From: Rhodospirillaceae bacterium
GTDB lineage: Bacteria > Pseudomonadota > Alphaproteobacteria > Rhodospirillales > UBA2165
NCBI GenBank assembly: GCA_018649725.1
Contig: JABIHH010000031.1
Coordinates: 1 to 64,000 of the forward strand
Reading direction: 5' to 3'
Length of the DNA stretch: 64,000 bases
Shown piece after piece: positions 1 to 8,025 of this stretch; within the stretch, counting starts at the first letter, position 1; each line of letters opens with the position of its first letter. The notes below the pieces were generated by a model. That model was given only the letters and a program-made list of their open reading frames with translations, made no database searches and was not told the origin of the DNA. A program made the position numbers and the translations under genes.

Positions 1-504
1 TGGCCGATCTCACGGGAGAAGGGACAGTTTGCTCTTGATTGGGAGGCCGCACGCAATGTTCCATGGGGTGTCTTATTACTTTTTGGTGGCGGTTTGGCAC
101 TTGCCGGTGGTTTTAAAAATACCGGCCTTGCAGAGTGGATTGGAAGTCAAGTTTCAGGCGTCGACGTGGGAATTTGGATACTGGTATTAATTACTACCAT
201 TGCAATAATTTATCTGACCGAGATTACATCCAATACCGCCTCGACAGCTACATTCTTGCCGATACTCGGTGCAGTAGCAGTTGGCTTAGGCCTTGATCCT
301 CGTGTGCTCGCAATCCCAGTTGCTTTGGGGGCATCAATGGCATTTATGATGCCTGTCGCAACGCCACCCAACGCTATCGTTTTTTCTTACGAGGAAATGC
401 AGTTGAGCGATATGGTAAAAGCCGGGTTCTGGTTAAACATCGCGGCAGTAGCTGTAGCCTTTGGAGCAATGTTCTTACTGGCCCCGATTGTTTTTGACCT
501 CTAG
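1..504 (+). CDS. DASS (SLC13) family sodium:carboxylate symporter, C-terminal part
   Basis: The reading frame is open from base 1, so the gene begins outside the window and only the last 167 residues are seen. It carries the family signature SNTAST with the following hydrophobic stretch (about residues 76-90 of the fragment), the phrase PWGVLLLFGGGLALAGG, and the second ion-binding motif ATPPNAI. These match divalent-anion:Na+ symporters, which import di- and tricarboxylates or sulfate across the inner membrane. The substrate cannot be read from this fragment. The next gene is convergent, so this is the end of its transcript. Confidence 0.88.
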   Translation, partial: WPISREKGQFALDWEAARNVPWGVLLLFGGGLALAGGFKNTGLAEWIGSQVSGVDVGIWILVLITTIAIIYLTEITSNTASTATFLPILGAVAVGLGLDPRVLAIPVALGASMAFMMPVATPPNAIVFSYEEMQLSDMVKAGFWLNIAAVAVAFGAMFLLAPIVFDL

Positions 505-557
505 GGGATGTTCTGGGACGTAAACTTAAGAATCAGATATTCAGAATGTTACTCCGA

Positions 558-1259
558 TCACAATCCGTGGGATAAAACTTGCGTTGATAGAATACTTAAA
601 TTGTCCTCGATACCCTTTGCGCCAGGAATATTCTCAGCGGCAAGCTGTAGGGCATTCCTGGCATCTTCAGATTCAACAAATCCCCAATATCGGATAACGC
701 CATCACTTACGATTACGTTGAGGGTCGCATGGTTGGCCCATGCGTGATTACCAATTTCTTTCAGTAAGATCTTGCGAATTTCCTGATCTGATGTTTTGAC
801 TTCAGGCATTTTTTCTTTTTTCTGAGCAACTAACGCCTGAATGATATTGGCACGACTGACAATTCCAACCAATACGCCATCTTTAACAATGGGTACGCGT
901 TTTATTCTTTTTGTTTCGAGTAATTCAGCGATGTCTGGAATCGAATCTTGTTCGGTCGCTGTAGCTACATCTTTTGTCATGACGTCTTTTGCCGTCTTGC
1001 CATGGGAGCGTATATATTCCTGCGGCACATCATTCAAATCGCCAACAAAGCTCAGCCACCAAGAGCGCGGTAATTCGTGGTCACCGAGTATACGGTGAAC
1101 GAGATCGCCTTCGCTGACAATGCCCAATAGCTTTTTATTTTTATCAACCACTGGTACGGCACTAATACGGCGATCAGACAACAATTTAGCGATTTCGTTG
1201 ATCGGTTTATTAGGGCCAACCGAAATGACCTTGTTTGTCATAATATCCCTAGCCAACAT
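558..1259 (-). CDS. CBS-pair protein with C-terminal BON domain
   Basis: The 233-residue protein has two CBS motifs (about 1-60 and 90-150, beginning MLARDIMTNKVI and AKDVMTKDVATA) followed by a BON domain (about 158-228, with the typical VSDGVIRYWGFVESEDARNAL pattern split across a turn). CBS pairs usually bind adenine nucleotides and act as energy or stress sensors; BON domains are associated with membrane or phospholipid contact. There is no signal peptide, so it is probably cytoplasmic. A strong Shine-Dalgarno (AGAGGAGGAAG) precedes the ATG and fixes the start. No partner enzyme is adjacent, so the regulated target is unknown. Confidence 0.9.
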   Translation of the reverse strand: MLARDIMTNKVISVGPNKPINEIAKLLSDRRISAVPVVDKNKKLLGIVSEGDLVHRILGDHELPRSWWLSFVGDLNDVPQEYIRSHGKTAKDVMTKDVATATEQDSIPDIAELLETKRIKRVPIVKDGVLVGIVSRANIIQALVAQKKEKMPEVKTSDQEIRKILLKEIGNHAWANHATLNVIVSDGVIRYWGFVESEDARNALQLAAENIPGAKGIEDNLSILSTQVLSHGL

Positions 1260-1448
1260 AGCTTCCTCCTCTTTCTAATAGTGAGAAAGCACTATTTTGG
1301 CACATCGTGCCATGATGCTCGTCAATTCGGCTGCATTGATTCTAAAATTCACAGTGTTTCGACTTAAATTATTGATAACTGACACATTTTATAGTGAGAT
1401 CAATTGTAAATGAGTGCAGTTATAATGATCCTTATTATACACTCGGAT

Positions 1449-1475
1449 AATATCCGCTTCTGGCTAGAAGCGGAC
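1449..1475. repeat. Palindromic repeat, family B, copy 1
   Basis: TCCGCTTCT-GGCT-AGAAGCGGA is a perfect 9-base-pair hairpin (1453-1474). Related, less perfect copies flank the FkbM gene at 49820-49848 (inverted) and 50786-50813. The shared core reads TCCGCTT-n-TGGCTA followed by AGC-n-GAC. It is intergenic in every case. Confidence 0.6.
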
Positions 1476-1784
1476 TTAGTAAAGATATTTCGAATTCAAC
1501 TGTTTTTCGTACCCCCGCTGAGCGATCCATTAATCTGCAAATTTTTGCTACCTATTGTGGCCCGTTTCGAGGAGGGGGCGAACGGGTTCTGTGCAAAAGT
1601 GTCGGACATATTAGATTTATAGCAAAAGATTATTTCGGTTAGCATATCATGCTGTACGGAAAACCCCTTAAAAATGGGTCAAATCGGGTCGCAGAAGTGT
1701 GCGGTTCGATGGATGACTTCAAGGGGGTACGGAAAACAGTTGGTTTCGGTATGTCCTGACCGCTTTGCGTATTTTCTGGTTACC

Positions 1785-1867
1785 CTGGATCCTGGATCAA
1801 GTCCGGGATGACGCGTCGGGGGAAAGCTTCAAAGGAAGATTGTCATTCTGACGAAAGTCAGAATCCA
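1785..1867. repeat. Dispersed palindromic repeat, family A plus companion element
   Basis: The first element (about 1785-1814) contains CCTGGATCAAGTCCGGG followed by ATGACG, a one-mismatch version of the inverted repeat CCCGGA-TCAAG-TCCGGG. The second (1841-1867) is the hairpin ATTCTGAC-GAAA-GTCAGAAT. The same two elements occur together in reverse order at 60391-60480. Such short palindromes are common between genes in many alphaproteobacterial genomes; function is unknown. Confidence 0.75.
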
Positions 1868-1984
1868 GTCTGAGCCTTGAAACAAGTTCAACGTGACGTT
1901 TATGAAGCTCTTACACCACTCTTGTTCTCCAGACTTGAGCGCCGTATAAGTCACTCAAATAACCAACATACTCGGAAAACCACC

Positions 1985-3256
1985 ATGTTCGATATTAGAG
2001 CCATTCGTGAAGATGCTGCTGCTTTTGATGCGGGGATTGCCCGCCGCAAGCTGGACCCGATTGCTGAGCAATTGATCGAAATTGATAAGCGCCGCCGCGA
2101 TGCGCAGACGGTTGCCCAGGAGTTGCAGACCCGGCGAAATGAGCTGTCCAAGATCATTGGCATGAAAAAGGGCAAGGGCGAGGATGCCGATGCGGAGATG
2201 AAGGAAGTCTCTGACTCGAAGGATGCTCAGGCCGCGGCTGAAGAGACGGCTAAGGCGGCGGGCGATGAGTTGGAGGCGATACTCTGCACAATCCCGAATA
2301 TCCCGGCCGAAGATGTGCCGGAAGGTGAGGACGAAGACGACAATATTGAGCTCCGAACATGGGGCGAGCCGAAAGATCTTGGCTTCGAAGCCAAAGAGCA
2401 TTTCGATCTGGGTGAGGCTTTGGGCCAAATGGATTTCGAGACGGCGGCCAAAATGTCGGGCGCACGGTTTGTTATTTTGTCCGGCGCGCTGGCGCGAATG
2501 GAGCGGGCGCTCTCTGGCTTTATGCTCGATCTGCACACGACAGAGAACGGCTTTACCGAAGTTAACCCGCCGGCACTGGTGCGCGATCATGCACTTTATG
2601 GCACCGGGCAATTGCCGAAATTCGAAGCAGATTTGTTTAAGATGGAAGAGGGGCTCTATCTCATCCCGACCGCCGAGGTGCCGCTGACCAATATTTTGGC
2701 GGGTGAGTTGGTTGATGAGGATACCCTGCCAAGGCGCTATACGGCGATGACGTGGTGTTTTAGATCAGAGGCCGGTTCTGCCGGTAAAGATACCCGCGGC
2801 ATGATCCGCCAGCATCAATTCACCAAAGTTGAAATGGTTGCTGTTACCAAGCCAGAAGACTCAGATGCCGAGCATGAACGCATGATCGGCTGCGCTGAAG
2901 AAGTGCTGAAACGGTTGGAACTGCCCTATCGAGTGGTCTCGCTTTGCCTGGGCGATCTCGGCTTCTCGGCTAAGAAAACCTACGACATCGAAGTATGGCT
3001 CGCCGGCCAGGGGCGCTTTCGGGAAATCTCAAGTGTGTCCAATTGCGGTGATTTCCAGGCCCGGCGCATGAAGGCCCGCTATCGGCCCTCAGAAGGCAAA
3101 GGCACCAATCATGTCCACACGTTGAATGGCTCTGGTTTGGCGGTCGGCCGGACTTTGGTCGCGATCATGGAAAATTACCAGCAGGAAGATGGCTCGATCG
3201 TCGTGCCGGAAGTGCTGCGGCCCTATATGGGTGGTTTAGAAAAAATTGAAGCGTAA
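1985..3256 (+). CDS. serS: Seryl-tRNA synthetase
   Basis: Charges tRNA-Ser (and tRNA-Sec) with serine. The 423-residue product has the N-terminal long coiled-coil arm (about 28-105, rich in E, K, Q and A) and a class II core with motif 2 ([20 protein letters not shown]) and motif 3 near the C-terminus ([16 protein letters not shown]). The open frame extends upstream to 1877, but I choose the ATG at 1985 because [10 protein letters not shown] is the normal N-terminus and the upstream part overlaps a dispersed repeat. It is the first gene of a compact + strand group with surE, pcm and an nlpD-like gene, an arrangement widely conserved in Alphaproteobacteria. Confidence 0.97.
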   Translation: MFDIRAIREDAAAFDAGIARRKLDPIAEQLIEIDKRRRDAQTVAQELQTRRNELSKIIGMKKGKGEDADAEMKEVSDSKDAQAAAEETAKAAGDELEAILCTIPNIPAEDVPEGEDEDDNIELRTWGEPKDLGFEAKEHFDLGEALGQMDFETAAKMSGARFVILSGALARMERALSGFMLDLHTTENGFTEVNPPALVRDHALYGTGQLPKFEADLFKMEEGLYLIPTAEVPLTNILAGELVDEDTLPRRYTAMTWCFRSEAGSAGKDTRGMIRQHQFTKVEMVAVTKPEDSDAEHERMIGCAEEVLKRLELPYRVVSLCLGDLGFSAKKTYDIEVWLAGQGRFREISSVSNCGDFQARRMKARYRPSEGKGTNHVHTLNGSGLAVGRTLVAIMENYQQEDGSIVVPEVLRPYMGGLEKIEA

Positions 3257-3265
3257 TGCCAGATA

Positions 3266-4060
3266 ATGTTTGAAGCGCCCCTCAATCTTAAAAAATCCCG
3301 CATCCTGATATCCAATGATGACGGCATTAATGCGCCGGGTCTAAAGAGGCTTGAGGCGATCGCCAAGAAGCTCGCCAAAGAGGTTTGGGTCGTCGCCCCG
3401 GAGACCGAGCAAAGTGCCACCGGCCATTCTTTGACGCTGCGCTCCCCGTTGCGGGTCAAAAAAATCGGCAAAAATCGCTTTAGCGTCAATGGTACGCCGA
3501 CCGATTGCGTGATGATGGCGATGAATAATATTATGAAAGACAACCGTCCTGATCTCGTGCTCTCCGGCATTAACCGGGGCTCGAATGTCGGGGAAGACAT
3601 GACTTATTCCGGTACAATCGCTGCCGCAATGGAGGCAACACTCTTTCAAATTCCGGCAATCGCTTTTAGTCAGGAAATTGACGAAGACCATATCAAAACC
3701 AAAGTGGATTGGTCCGCAGCCGAGGCTTTTACCGCAAAAGTCATCAAAAAGGTCACTTCTGTCGCTTGGCCGCGCGATGTTTTAATAAATGTTAACTTTC
3801 CCCCTGTACCCAGGACACAGGTAACTGGCATCGAAATCACCCGGGAAGGGCGCCGTAAGATCGGCGACGAGATTATCGAGAGCAGTGATCCGAGAGGTGA
3901 GCCGTATTATTGGATCGGTTCACAGCAGAATTCTGAAAGCTATCCGGCTGGCACGGATTTGGCGGCTATTCAGAACGGCGCGGTCTCGGTGACCCCGCTA
4001 TCACTTGATCTCACCCATCGGGCCACGATGCGGACGCTGAAAGAAGCTTTTAAGAAATAG
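3266..4060 (+). CDS. surE: 5'/3'-nucleotidase SurE
   Basis: Metal-dependent nucleoside monophosphatase of stationary-phase survival. The metal-binding Asp pair is in ISNDDGINAPG (D18, D19), followed by the family motifs APETEQSATGHSLT, VNGTPTDCV and SGINRGSNVGEDMTYSGT. The length of 264 residues is normal. It starts 9 bases after the serS stop and is followed by pcm, the classic surE-pcm pairing, so the three are probably co-transcribed. Confidence 0.96.
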   Translation: MFEAPLNLKKSRILISNDDGINAPGLKRLEAIAKKLAKEVWVVAPETEQSATGHSLTLRSPLRVKKIGKNRFSVNGTPTDCVMMAMNNIMKDNRPDLVLSGINRGSNVGEDMTYSGTIAAAMEATLFQIPAIAFSQEIDEDHIKTKVDWSAAEAFTAKVIKKVTSVAWPRDVLINVNFPPVPRTQVTGIEITREGRRKIGDEIIESSDPRGEPYYWIGSQQNSESYPAGTDLAAIQNGAVSVTPLSLDLTHRATMRTLKEAFKK

Positions 4061-4106
4061 AAGTTTCGCTGTCGTAGTTGCCGACCAGGAGTGAGGGAAT
4101 ACGATA

Positions 4107-4760
4107 GTGAATTACGAATCTAATCTATCTGAAAATTTGAAAATGGAGCTGGTGCTCGCGCTTCGCCGTGCTGGCGTTACCGATCCGGATGTTGTCGCGA
4201 CAATGGAGCAGGTGCCGCGCGAGGCTTTCGTGCCGGAGGCCTTTAGAGATCGATCTTACGAAGACATCACGCTGCCGATTGGTCACCATCAGACGTTGAG
4301 CCAGCCGGCTGTAGTTGGCTTGATGACCGAAGCGCTTGAGCTTGACGATCGCAAAAAAGTATTGGAAGTCGGCACGGGCTCGGGCTATCAGACTGCAATT
4401 TTATCGCCGCTCTGCCGCCGGGTTTATACGATTGAGCGTCACGCGCCGCTATTGGAAGAAGCTGAAAAACGCTTCGAGGAACTCCGCATTCGCAATGTCA
4501 CGGCAAAAGTTGGCGATGGTACGCTGGGCTGGGAAGCGCAGGCACCATTTGAGCGCATTATAGTCACCGCAGCGGCGACTGACGTGCCACCAATTTTGGC
4601 CGAGCAGCTCTCGCTTGGCGGTATTATGATTGTGCCGATTGGGCTGACCGAAGATTCTCAAGTTATCTTGAAAGTCATTAAAACCGAGCACGGTCTGGAA
4701 ACCCAGGAGTTACGCGATGTCCGCTTTGTGCCTTTGATACCGGAAGAAGCAACGGCATAA
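4107..4760 (+). CDS. pcm: Protein-L-isoaspartate O-methyltransferase
   Basis: Repairs damaged aspartyl residues by methylating L-isoaspartate using S-adenosylmethionine. The SAM-binding motif I is VLEVGTGSGYQTA (about residues 80-92), preceded by the typical LPIGHHQTLSQPAVVGLM segment. The product is 217 residues, normal for the family. The start is a GTG with AGGAG about 14 bases upstream. It lies in the serS-surE-pcm-nlpD group. Confidence 0.96.
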   Translation: MNYESNLSENLKMELVLALRRAGVTDPDVVATMEQVPREAFVPEAFRDRSYEDITLPIGHHQTLSQPAVVGLMTEALELDDRKKVLEVGTGSGYQTAILSPLCRRVYTIERHAPLLEEAEKRFEELRIRNVTAKVGDGTLGWEAQAPFERIIVTAAATDVPPILAEQLSLGGIMIVPIGLTEDSQVILKVIKTEHGLETQELRDVRFVPLIPEEATA

Positions 4761-4805
4761 TTAAAGCGACACATTACCTAAATTATGAGCTAAAAAAGAC
4801 GGACG

Positions 4806-5906
4806 ATGATGAGAGTTAAGTATTCTGTCCTTTTAATTGCTGTTCTGATTTTGTCAGGTTGCAGCAATCTACAATGGCCGCCGCCCGGCGAGACTGGAGG
4901 GCGAGCTGCTGAGCGGTCAACGCGTCCTGTTCAAACAACGACGACGCCAGCGTCCCAACGGGCAGACATTCCAGCCAGCGGCATCATCCAAGTTAAAAAT
5001 GGTGACACGCTGTTTATTCTATCCCGGCGCTATGGTGTATCGGCCCGGGCCATTATCGAAGCCAATGATCTAACGCCGCCGTATCGCTTACAGCGGGGAG
5101 AGAGCTTGATCCTGCCCCGTCCGCGCATTCATCAAATTGCCCGGGGAGATTCGCTTTATAAAATCTCCCGGCGCTACGGTGTCGATGCCTATGAACTGGC
5201 GCGCCTGAATCACTTGCAACCGCCTTACCGCATCTATGTCGGCCAAAAGCTGGTGCTGCCATCTTCGGGGGCGTCTGACATGCCGGAAGACACGGCTGTT
5301 GCCAAACGCGAGCCGGTGGAAACGGAAAGCTTGCCGTCGGTAAAGGTAGATGCGGCAGCTATACCTGACATTCCTGCACCTTCACGAAAACCTTCAACCA
5401 AAACGTCGCCGGCGAAATCCAGATCGTCGAAGACAGCGTCCAAGGCGCTCAAAACCATCGCCGTGCCCAGGGTCAAGACTTCGGGCCGTTTTAACTGGCC
5501 GGTGCGCGGCAGATTGTTGTCAGTCTATGGCTCGAAGGGGGAGGGACTGCATAATGACGGCATCAACATTGTCGCGCCGAAAGGGGCCTCGGTCCGGGCG
5601 GCCGGTAGTGGTGTTGTCGCCTACGCCGGCAATGAGTTGCGCGGGTTTGGTAATCTCTTGCTGATCAAACATAAGGGCGGTTGGGTGACAGCCTATGCTC
5701 ATAATGAAAGACTTTTGGTCAGGCGCGGCGACAAAGTGGGTTCCGGCCAGGTTATTGCCAAAGTCGGCGCCTCGGGCAACGTCATCCGCCCGCAACTTCA
5801 TTTCGAAATTCGCAAAGGCAAACGCGCCCTCAATCCGCTTCGCCACCTCAAACGCCTGAGTGCCTCACATCAGACATCGCAAATATTTGCTTTGTTGGTA
5901 GAATAA
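4806..5906 (+). CDS. NlpD-like lipoprotein: LysM repeats and degenerate M23 domain
   Basis: A cell-wall lipoprotein of 366 residues. The N-terminus is a lipoprotein signal with lipobox LSGC (Cys about residue 19). Two LysM domains follow (about 58-105 and 107-153), a basic Ser/Lys/Pro linker (about 155-220), then an M23/LytM domain (about 222-350). The zinc-site motifs are changed: the usual HxGxD segment reads NDGIN, and the final HxH reads QLH, as in E. coli NlpD-type proteins that activate amidases instead of cutting peptidoglycan. A non-catalytic, amidase-activating role in cell division is therefore inferred. It is often annotated nlpD or lppB. Confidence 0.9.
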   Translation: MMRVKYSVLLIAVLILSGCSNLQWPPPGETGGRAAERSTRPVQTTTTPASQRADIPASGIIQVKNGDTLFILSRRYGVSARAIIEANDLTPPYRLQRGESLILPRPRIHQIARGDSLYKISRRYGVDAYELARLNHLQPPYRIYVGQKLVLPSSGASDMPEDTAVAKREPVETESLPSVKVDAAAIPDIPAPSRKPSTKTSPAKSRSSKTASKALKTIAVPRVKTSGRFNWPVRGRLLSVYGSKGEGLHNDGINIVAPKGASVRAAGSGVVAYAGNELRGFGNLLLIKHKGGWVTAYAHNERLLVRRGDKVGSGQVIAKVGASGNVIRPQLHFEIRKGKRALNPLRHLKRLSASHQTSQIFALLVE

Positions 5907-5920
5907 ATTCTGTGACCAAA

Positions 5921-6008
5921 TGGATTACCGGGTCAAGCCCGGTAATGACGGAGGTGTTTTACTGCTTCTCTCTCTACCGTCATGCGCGGACTTGATCCGC
6001 GTATCCAG
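5921..6008. repeat. Two family A repeats facing each other
   Basis: The left copy (5921-5951) reads TGGAT then the palindrome TTACCGGGTCAAGCCCGGTAA then TGACGG. The right copy (5977-6008) is the same element in opposite orientation, with core CGCGGACTTGATCCGCG. Together they fill the gap between the convergent nlpD-like and DUF815 genes and could fold into a bidirectional terminator-like structure. Confidence 0.75.
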
Positions 6009-6021
6009 CTTAAATGCACAA

Positions 6022-6879
6022 TTAATCGATGTGTTTGCCGAGGCGACCGGCGAGGTCTTGGATGTATTGATAGGCAACGCGGCCGGAGCGCGAACCCCGG
6101 GTCATCGACCACTCCAAAGCTTCGGCGTGAAGTTGCTTTTGATCGATTTTCAAACCATAGCGCTCGACATAGCCGTCGATGATTTCGAAGAAAGTATCTT
6201 GTTTGACCGGATGGAAGCCGAGCCACAGGCCAAAGCGATCCGACAAAGAGACTTTTTCTTCGACGGCCTCTGCGGTGTGAATGGCGTTTGAGCGTTCATT
6301 TTCGATCATGTCACGCGGCATCAAATGGCGGCGGTTTGAGGTCGCGTAGAAAATAATGTTTTCCGGGCGGCCTTCGATGCCGCCTTCAAGTACAGCCTTT
6401 AATGATTTAAAGGTCGCATCTTCCATCTCGAAGGACAAATCATCGCAAAATAACAGGCAGCGGCGATCGGTTTTGGCCAGCACATGTAACAGGCGCGGCA
6501 AGGTCGGAATGTCTTCGCGGTGAATTTCAACCAATGCCAGGCAGCCAGCTTTTTTCTCGTTGATCTCAGCATGCAGCGCTTTGACGAGCGAGCTTTTACC
6601 CGTGCCCCGCGCACCCCAAAGTAGGGCATTGTTGGCTGGAAAGCCATTGGCGAAGCGCTCGGTATTGTCGCGCAAAATGCCAATTTGTTGTTCGATGCCT
6701 TGCAATAGATCAAGTTCAATCCGGTTCACTTTATGGATCGGCTCCAACTGTTCGGGATTTGAATGCCAGACAAACGCGTCTGCCCCCTCCATAGAGTGGC
6801 TTTTGGCCGCCGGTGGGGCCAAGCGGTCGAGAGCATCCGCAATCCGTGTCAGGAGGGGCTCAAGGTCGTGTTTCGACAT
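6022..6879 (-). CDS. DUF815 family AAA+ ATPase
   Basis: A cytoplasmic P-loop ATPase of 285 residues. The Walker A motif is GARGTGKSS (residues 89-97) and Walker B is CLLFCDDLSF (141-150). The phrases NNALLWGARGTGKSSLVKA, LEGGIEGRPENI and YATSNRRHLMPRDM are characteristic of DUF815. No function is established for the family as far as I know. In many Alphaproteobacteria it sits beside the pcm/nlpD and yajC/secDF genes; here it keeps the first neighbourhood but is transcribed in the opposite direction. Confidence 0.9.
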   Translation of the reverse strand: MSKHDLEPLLTRIADALDRLAPPAAKSHSMEGADAFVWHSNPEQLEPIHKVNRIELDLLQGIEQQIGILRDNTERFANGFPANNALLWGARGTGKSSLVKALHAEINEKKAGCLALVEIHREDIPTLPRLLHVLAKTDRRCLLFCDDLSFEMEDATFKSLKAVLEGGIEGRPENIIFYATSNRRHLMPRDMIENERSNAIHTAEAVEEKVSLSDRFGLWLGFHPVKQDTFFEIIDGYVERYGLKIDQKQLHAEALEWSMTRGSRSGRVAYQYIQDLAGRLGKHID

Positions 6880-6948
6880 TCAAATAGTCTCCGAAAATAC
6901 TTAATCTTGTAGGCGGCGGGACCCTACCATAAGAATTCGTTTCGTCAA

Positions 6949-6984
6949 TAAAATCATGATATTACCCGAAAAATCATGATTTTA
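6949..6984. other. 12-bp perfect inverted repeat
   Basis: TAAAATCATGAT (6949-6960) and ATCATGATTTTA (6973-6984) are exact reverse complements with a 12-base spacer. The right arm covers the LysR stop codon. It could be a weak transcription terminator for the LysR gene or an operator; there is no clear T-run after the stem on the minus strand beyond the arm itself. Confidence 0.6.
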
Positions 6985-7878
6985 TCCAGTCTTTTCCAGC
7001 AGCCAATTCCACGCTTGTTTAACCAAAGGACGTTCAAGATTTTTGTTGCGGGTGACCAAATACCAAGCGTAGTCTTCAGGTTGTTCTTGCTGGAAAGCAA
7101 CAACCAGACGCCCATCTCGCAAATCCGGCTCGACCAGCGTTTTTAAAACCAGCGTTATGCCCAAGCCTTCGATGGCTGACGCGATCGCGGGTGCTGCATT
7201 ATCAAAATGCAGGCCGCTGGTAGGCTCTATGTCGGTATTGCCAGCCGCTGCCAACCAGGTGCGCCACTCTTGGGACGTCTCCCGGCCTGGTATATTGCCA
7301 TGGATCAGTTGATGGTTCTTTAGCGAAGCAAGATCAATTTTTCCCCCATTGGCATCCAGGAGATCAGGACTGCAAACAGGCAGCATTTCTTCTTTGAACA
7401 AAAGCTCACAATGAACGCCTTCAATGGGTTTGGTGCCAAATTGAATGGCGAGATCGATGCCATCGCTGACGAAATTTGCAGTTTCGAAGCTCGGCGAAAT
7501 TCTAAATTCCAAATCTGGATTTTCATTGGGTAGCAGGGCAACACGTGGGGCGAGCCAGCGGGCGACAAAAAGTGGTGTCGCGCGTAGATTGACCGCGCCG
7601 GTTCGCCATTCGGTACTAACCCGCTCAATGGTTTCCGAAAGCTGGTTAAGGCCTAATTCGGTGCCCGGCAACAGTGCCTTGCCCGCTTGCGTTAGTTGAA
7701 CCGCCCGATGCTGACGCTCAAACAATTTCAAATTAAGCAATTGTTCGAGGTTGCGGATCTGGTGGCTGACGGCGGTTGCGGTGACGGCTAACTCTTTTGC
7801 GGCCTCGGCGAAGCTGAGATGGCGTGCGGCGGCTTCAAAAGCGCGCAATCCGGTAAGCGGTAAGTTTCGCCGATCCAT
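6982..7878 (-). CDS. LysR-type transcriptional regulator (GcvA-like)
   Basis: The product is 298 residues with an N-terminal winged helix (LRAFEAAARHLSFAEAAKELAVTATAVSHQIRNLE, read in two parts) and a LysR substrate-binding domain. The subfamily resembles GcvA/AmpR-type regulators (PLTGLRAFEAAARH). I prefer the ATG at 7878 over the one at 7935 because it is preceded by AAGGAAGG, it gives the usual MDRRNLPLTGLRAFE start, and the extra upstream codons overlap a dyad that looks like an operator. It is divergent from the Rieske oxygenase gene and probably controls it. Confidence 0.9.
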   Translation of the reverse strand: MDRRNLPLTGLRAFEAAARHLSFAEAAKELAVTATAVSHQIRNLEQLLNLKLFERQHRAVQLTQAGKALLPGTELGLNQLSETIERVSTEWRTGAVNLRATPLFVARWLAPRVALLPNENPDLEFRISPSFETANFVSDGIDLAIQFGTKPIEGVHCELLFKEEMLPVCSPDLLDANGGKIDLASLKNHQLIHGNIPGRETSQEWRTWLAAAGNTDIEPTSGLHFDNAAPAIASAIEGLGITLVLKTLVEPDLRDGRLVVAFQQEQPEDYAWYLVTRNKNLERPLVKQAWNWLLEKTG

Positions 7879-7899
7879 TCTGAAATAGCCTTCCTTAAA

Positions 7900-7928
7900 T
7901 GAATTTAATTCATCTTTATAAAGAGAAT
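7900..7928. promoter_or_regulatory. Candidate LysR operator (overlapping dyads)
   Basis: Two perfect palindromes abut: TGAATTTAATTCA (7900-7912) and TCTTTATAAAGA (7913-7924). A longer imperfect dyad runs from ATTCA through TAAAGA to GAAT (7908-7928). They lie just upstream of the chosen LysR start in the 147-base divergent region before the Rieske oxygenase gene, where an autoregulating LysR protein would bind. Confidence 0.5.
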
Positions 7929-8025
7929 TACTCATTTGCGATAGGAGAATAAAGCAGAATATAAGGAAAGATCAGTTTTAATAGACAAATAATATTCATC
8001 TAAGAAGTTTAGGAAAGTGAGAGCC

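Larger units (their letters stand above)
1260..1984. other. Long intergenic region with repeats, no credible gene
   Basis: About 725 bases separate the CBS/BON start from serS. The only sizeable open frame (1410-1622, +) has no recognisable domain, no good ribosome binding site and overlaps a palindrome, so I do not call it. The region holds a perfect hairpin of repeat family B (1449-1475), an 11-base direct repeat GTACGGAAAAC at 1654-1664 and 1727-1737, and two elements of repeat family A and its companion (1785-1867). The serS promoter is presumably here but I cannot identify it with confidence. Confidence 0.6.

Noticed and set aside
1410-1622. 70-codon open frame in the gap before serS
   Set aside because: It overlaps a palindromic repeat, has no ribosome binding site or recognisable domain, and its composition is like the surrounding non-coding sequence.
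5920-6291. Open frames over the nlpD/DUF815 junction on the plus strand
   Set aside because: They are the antisense shadow of the DUF815 gene and the palindromic repeats; no independent coding signal.
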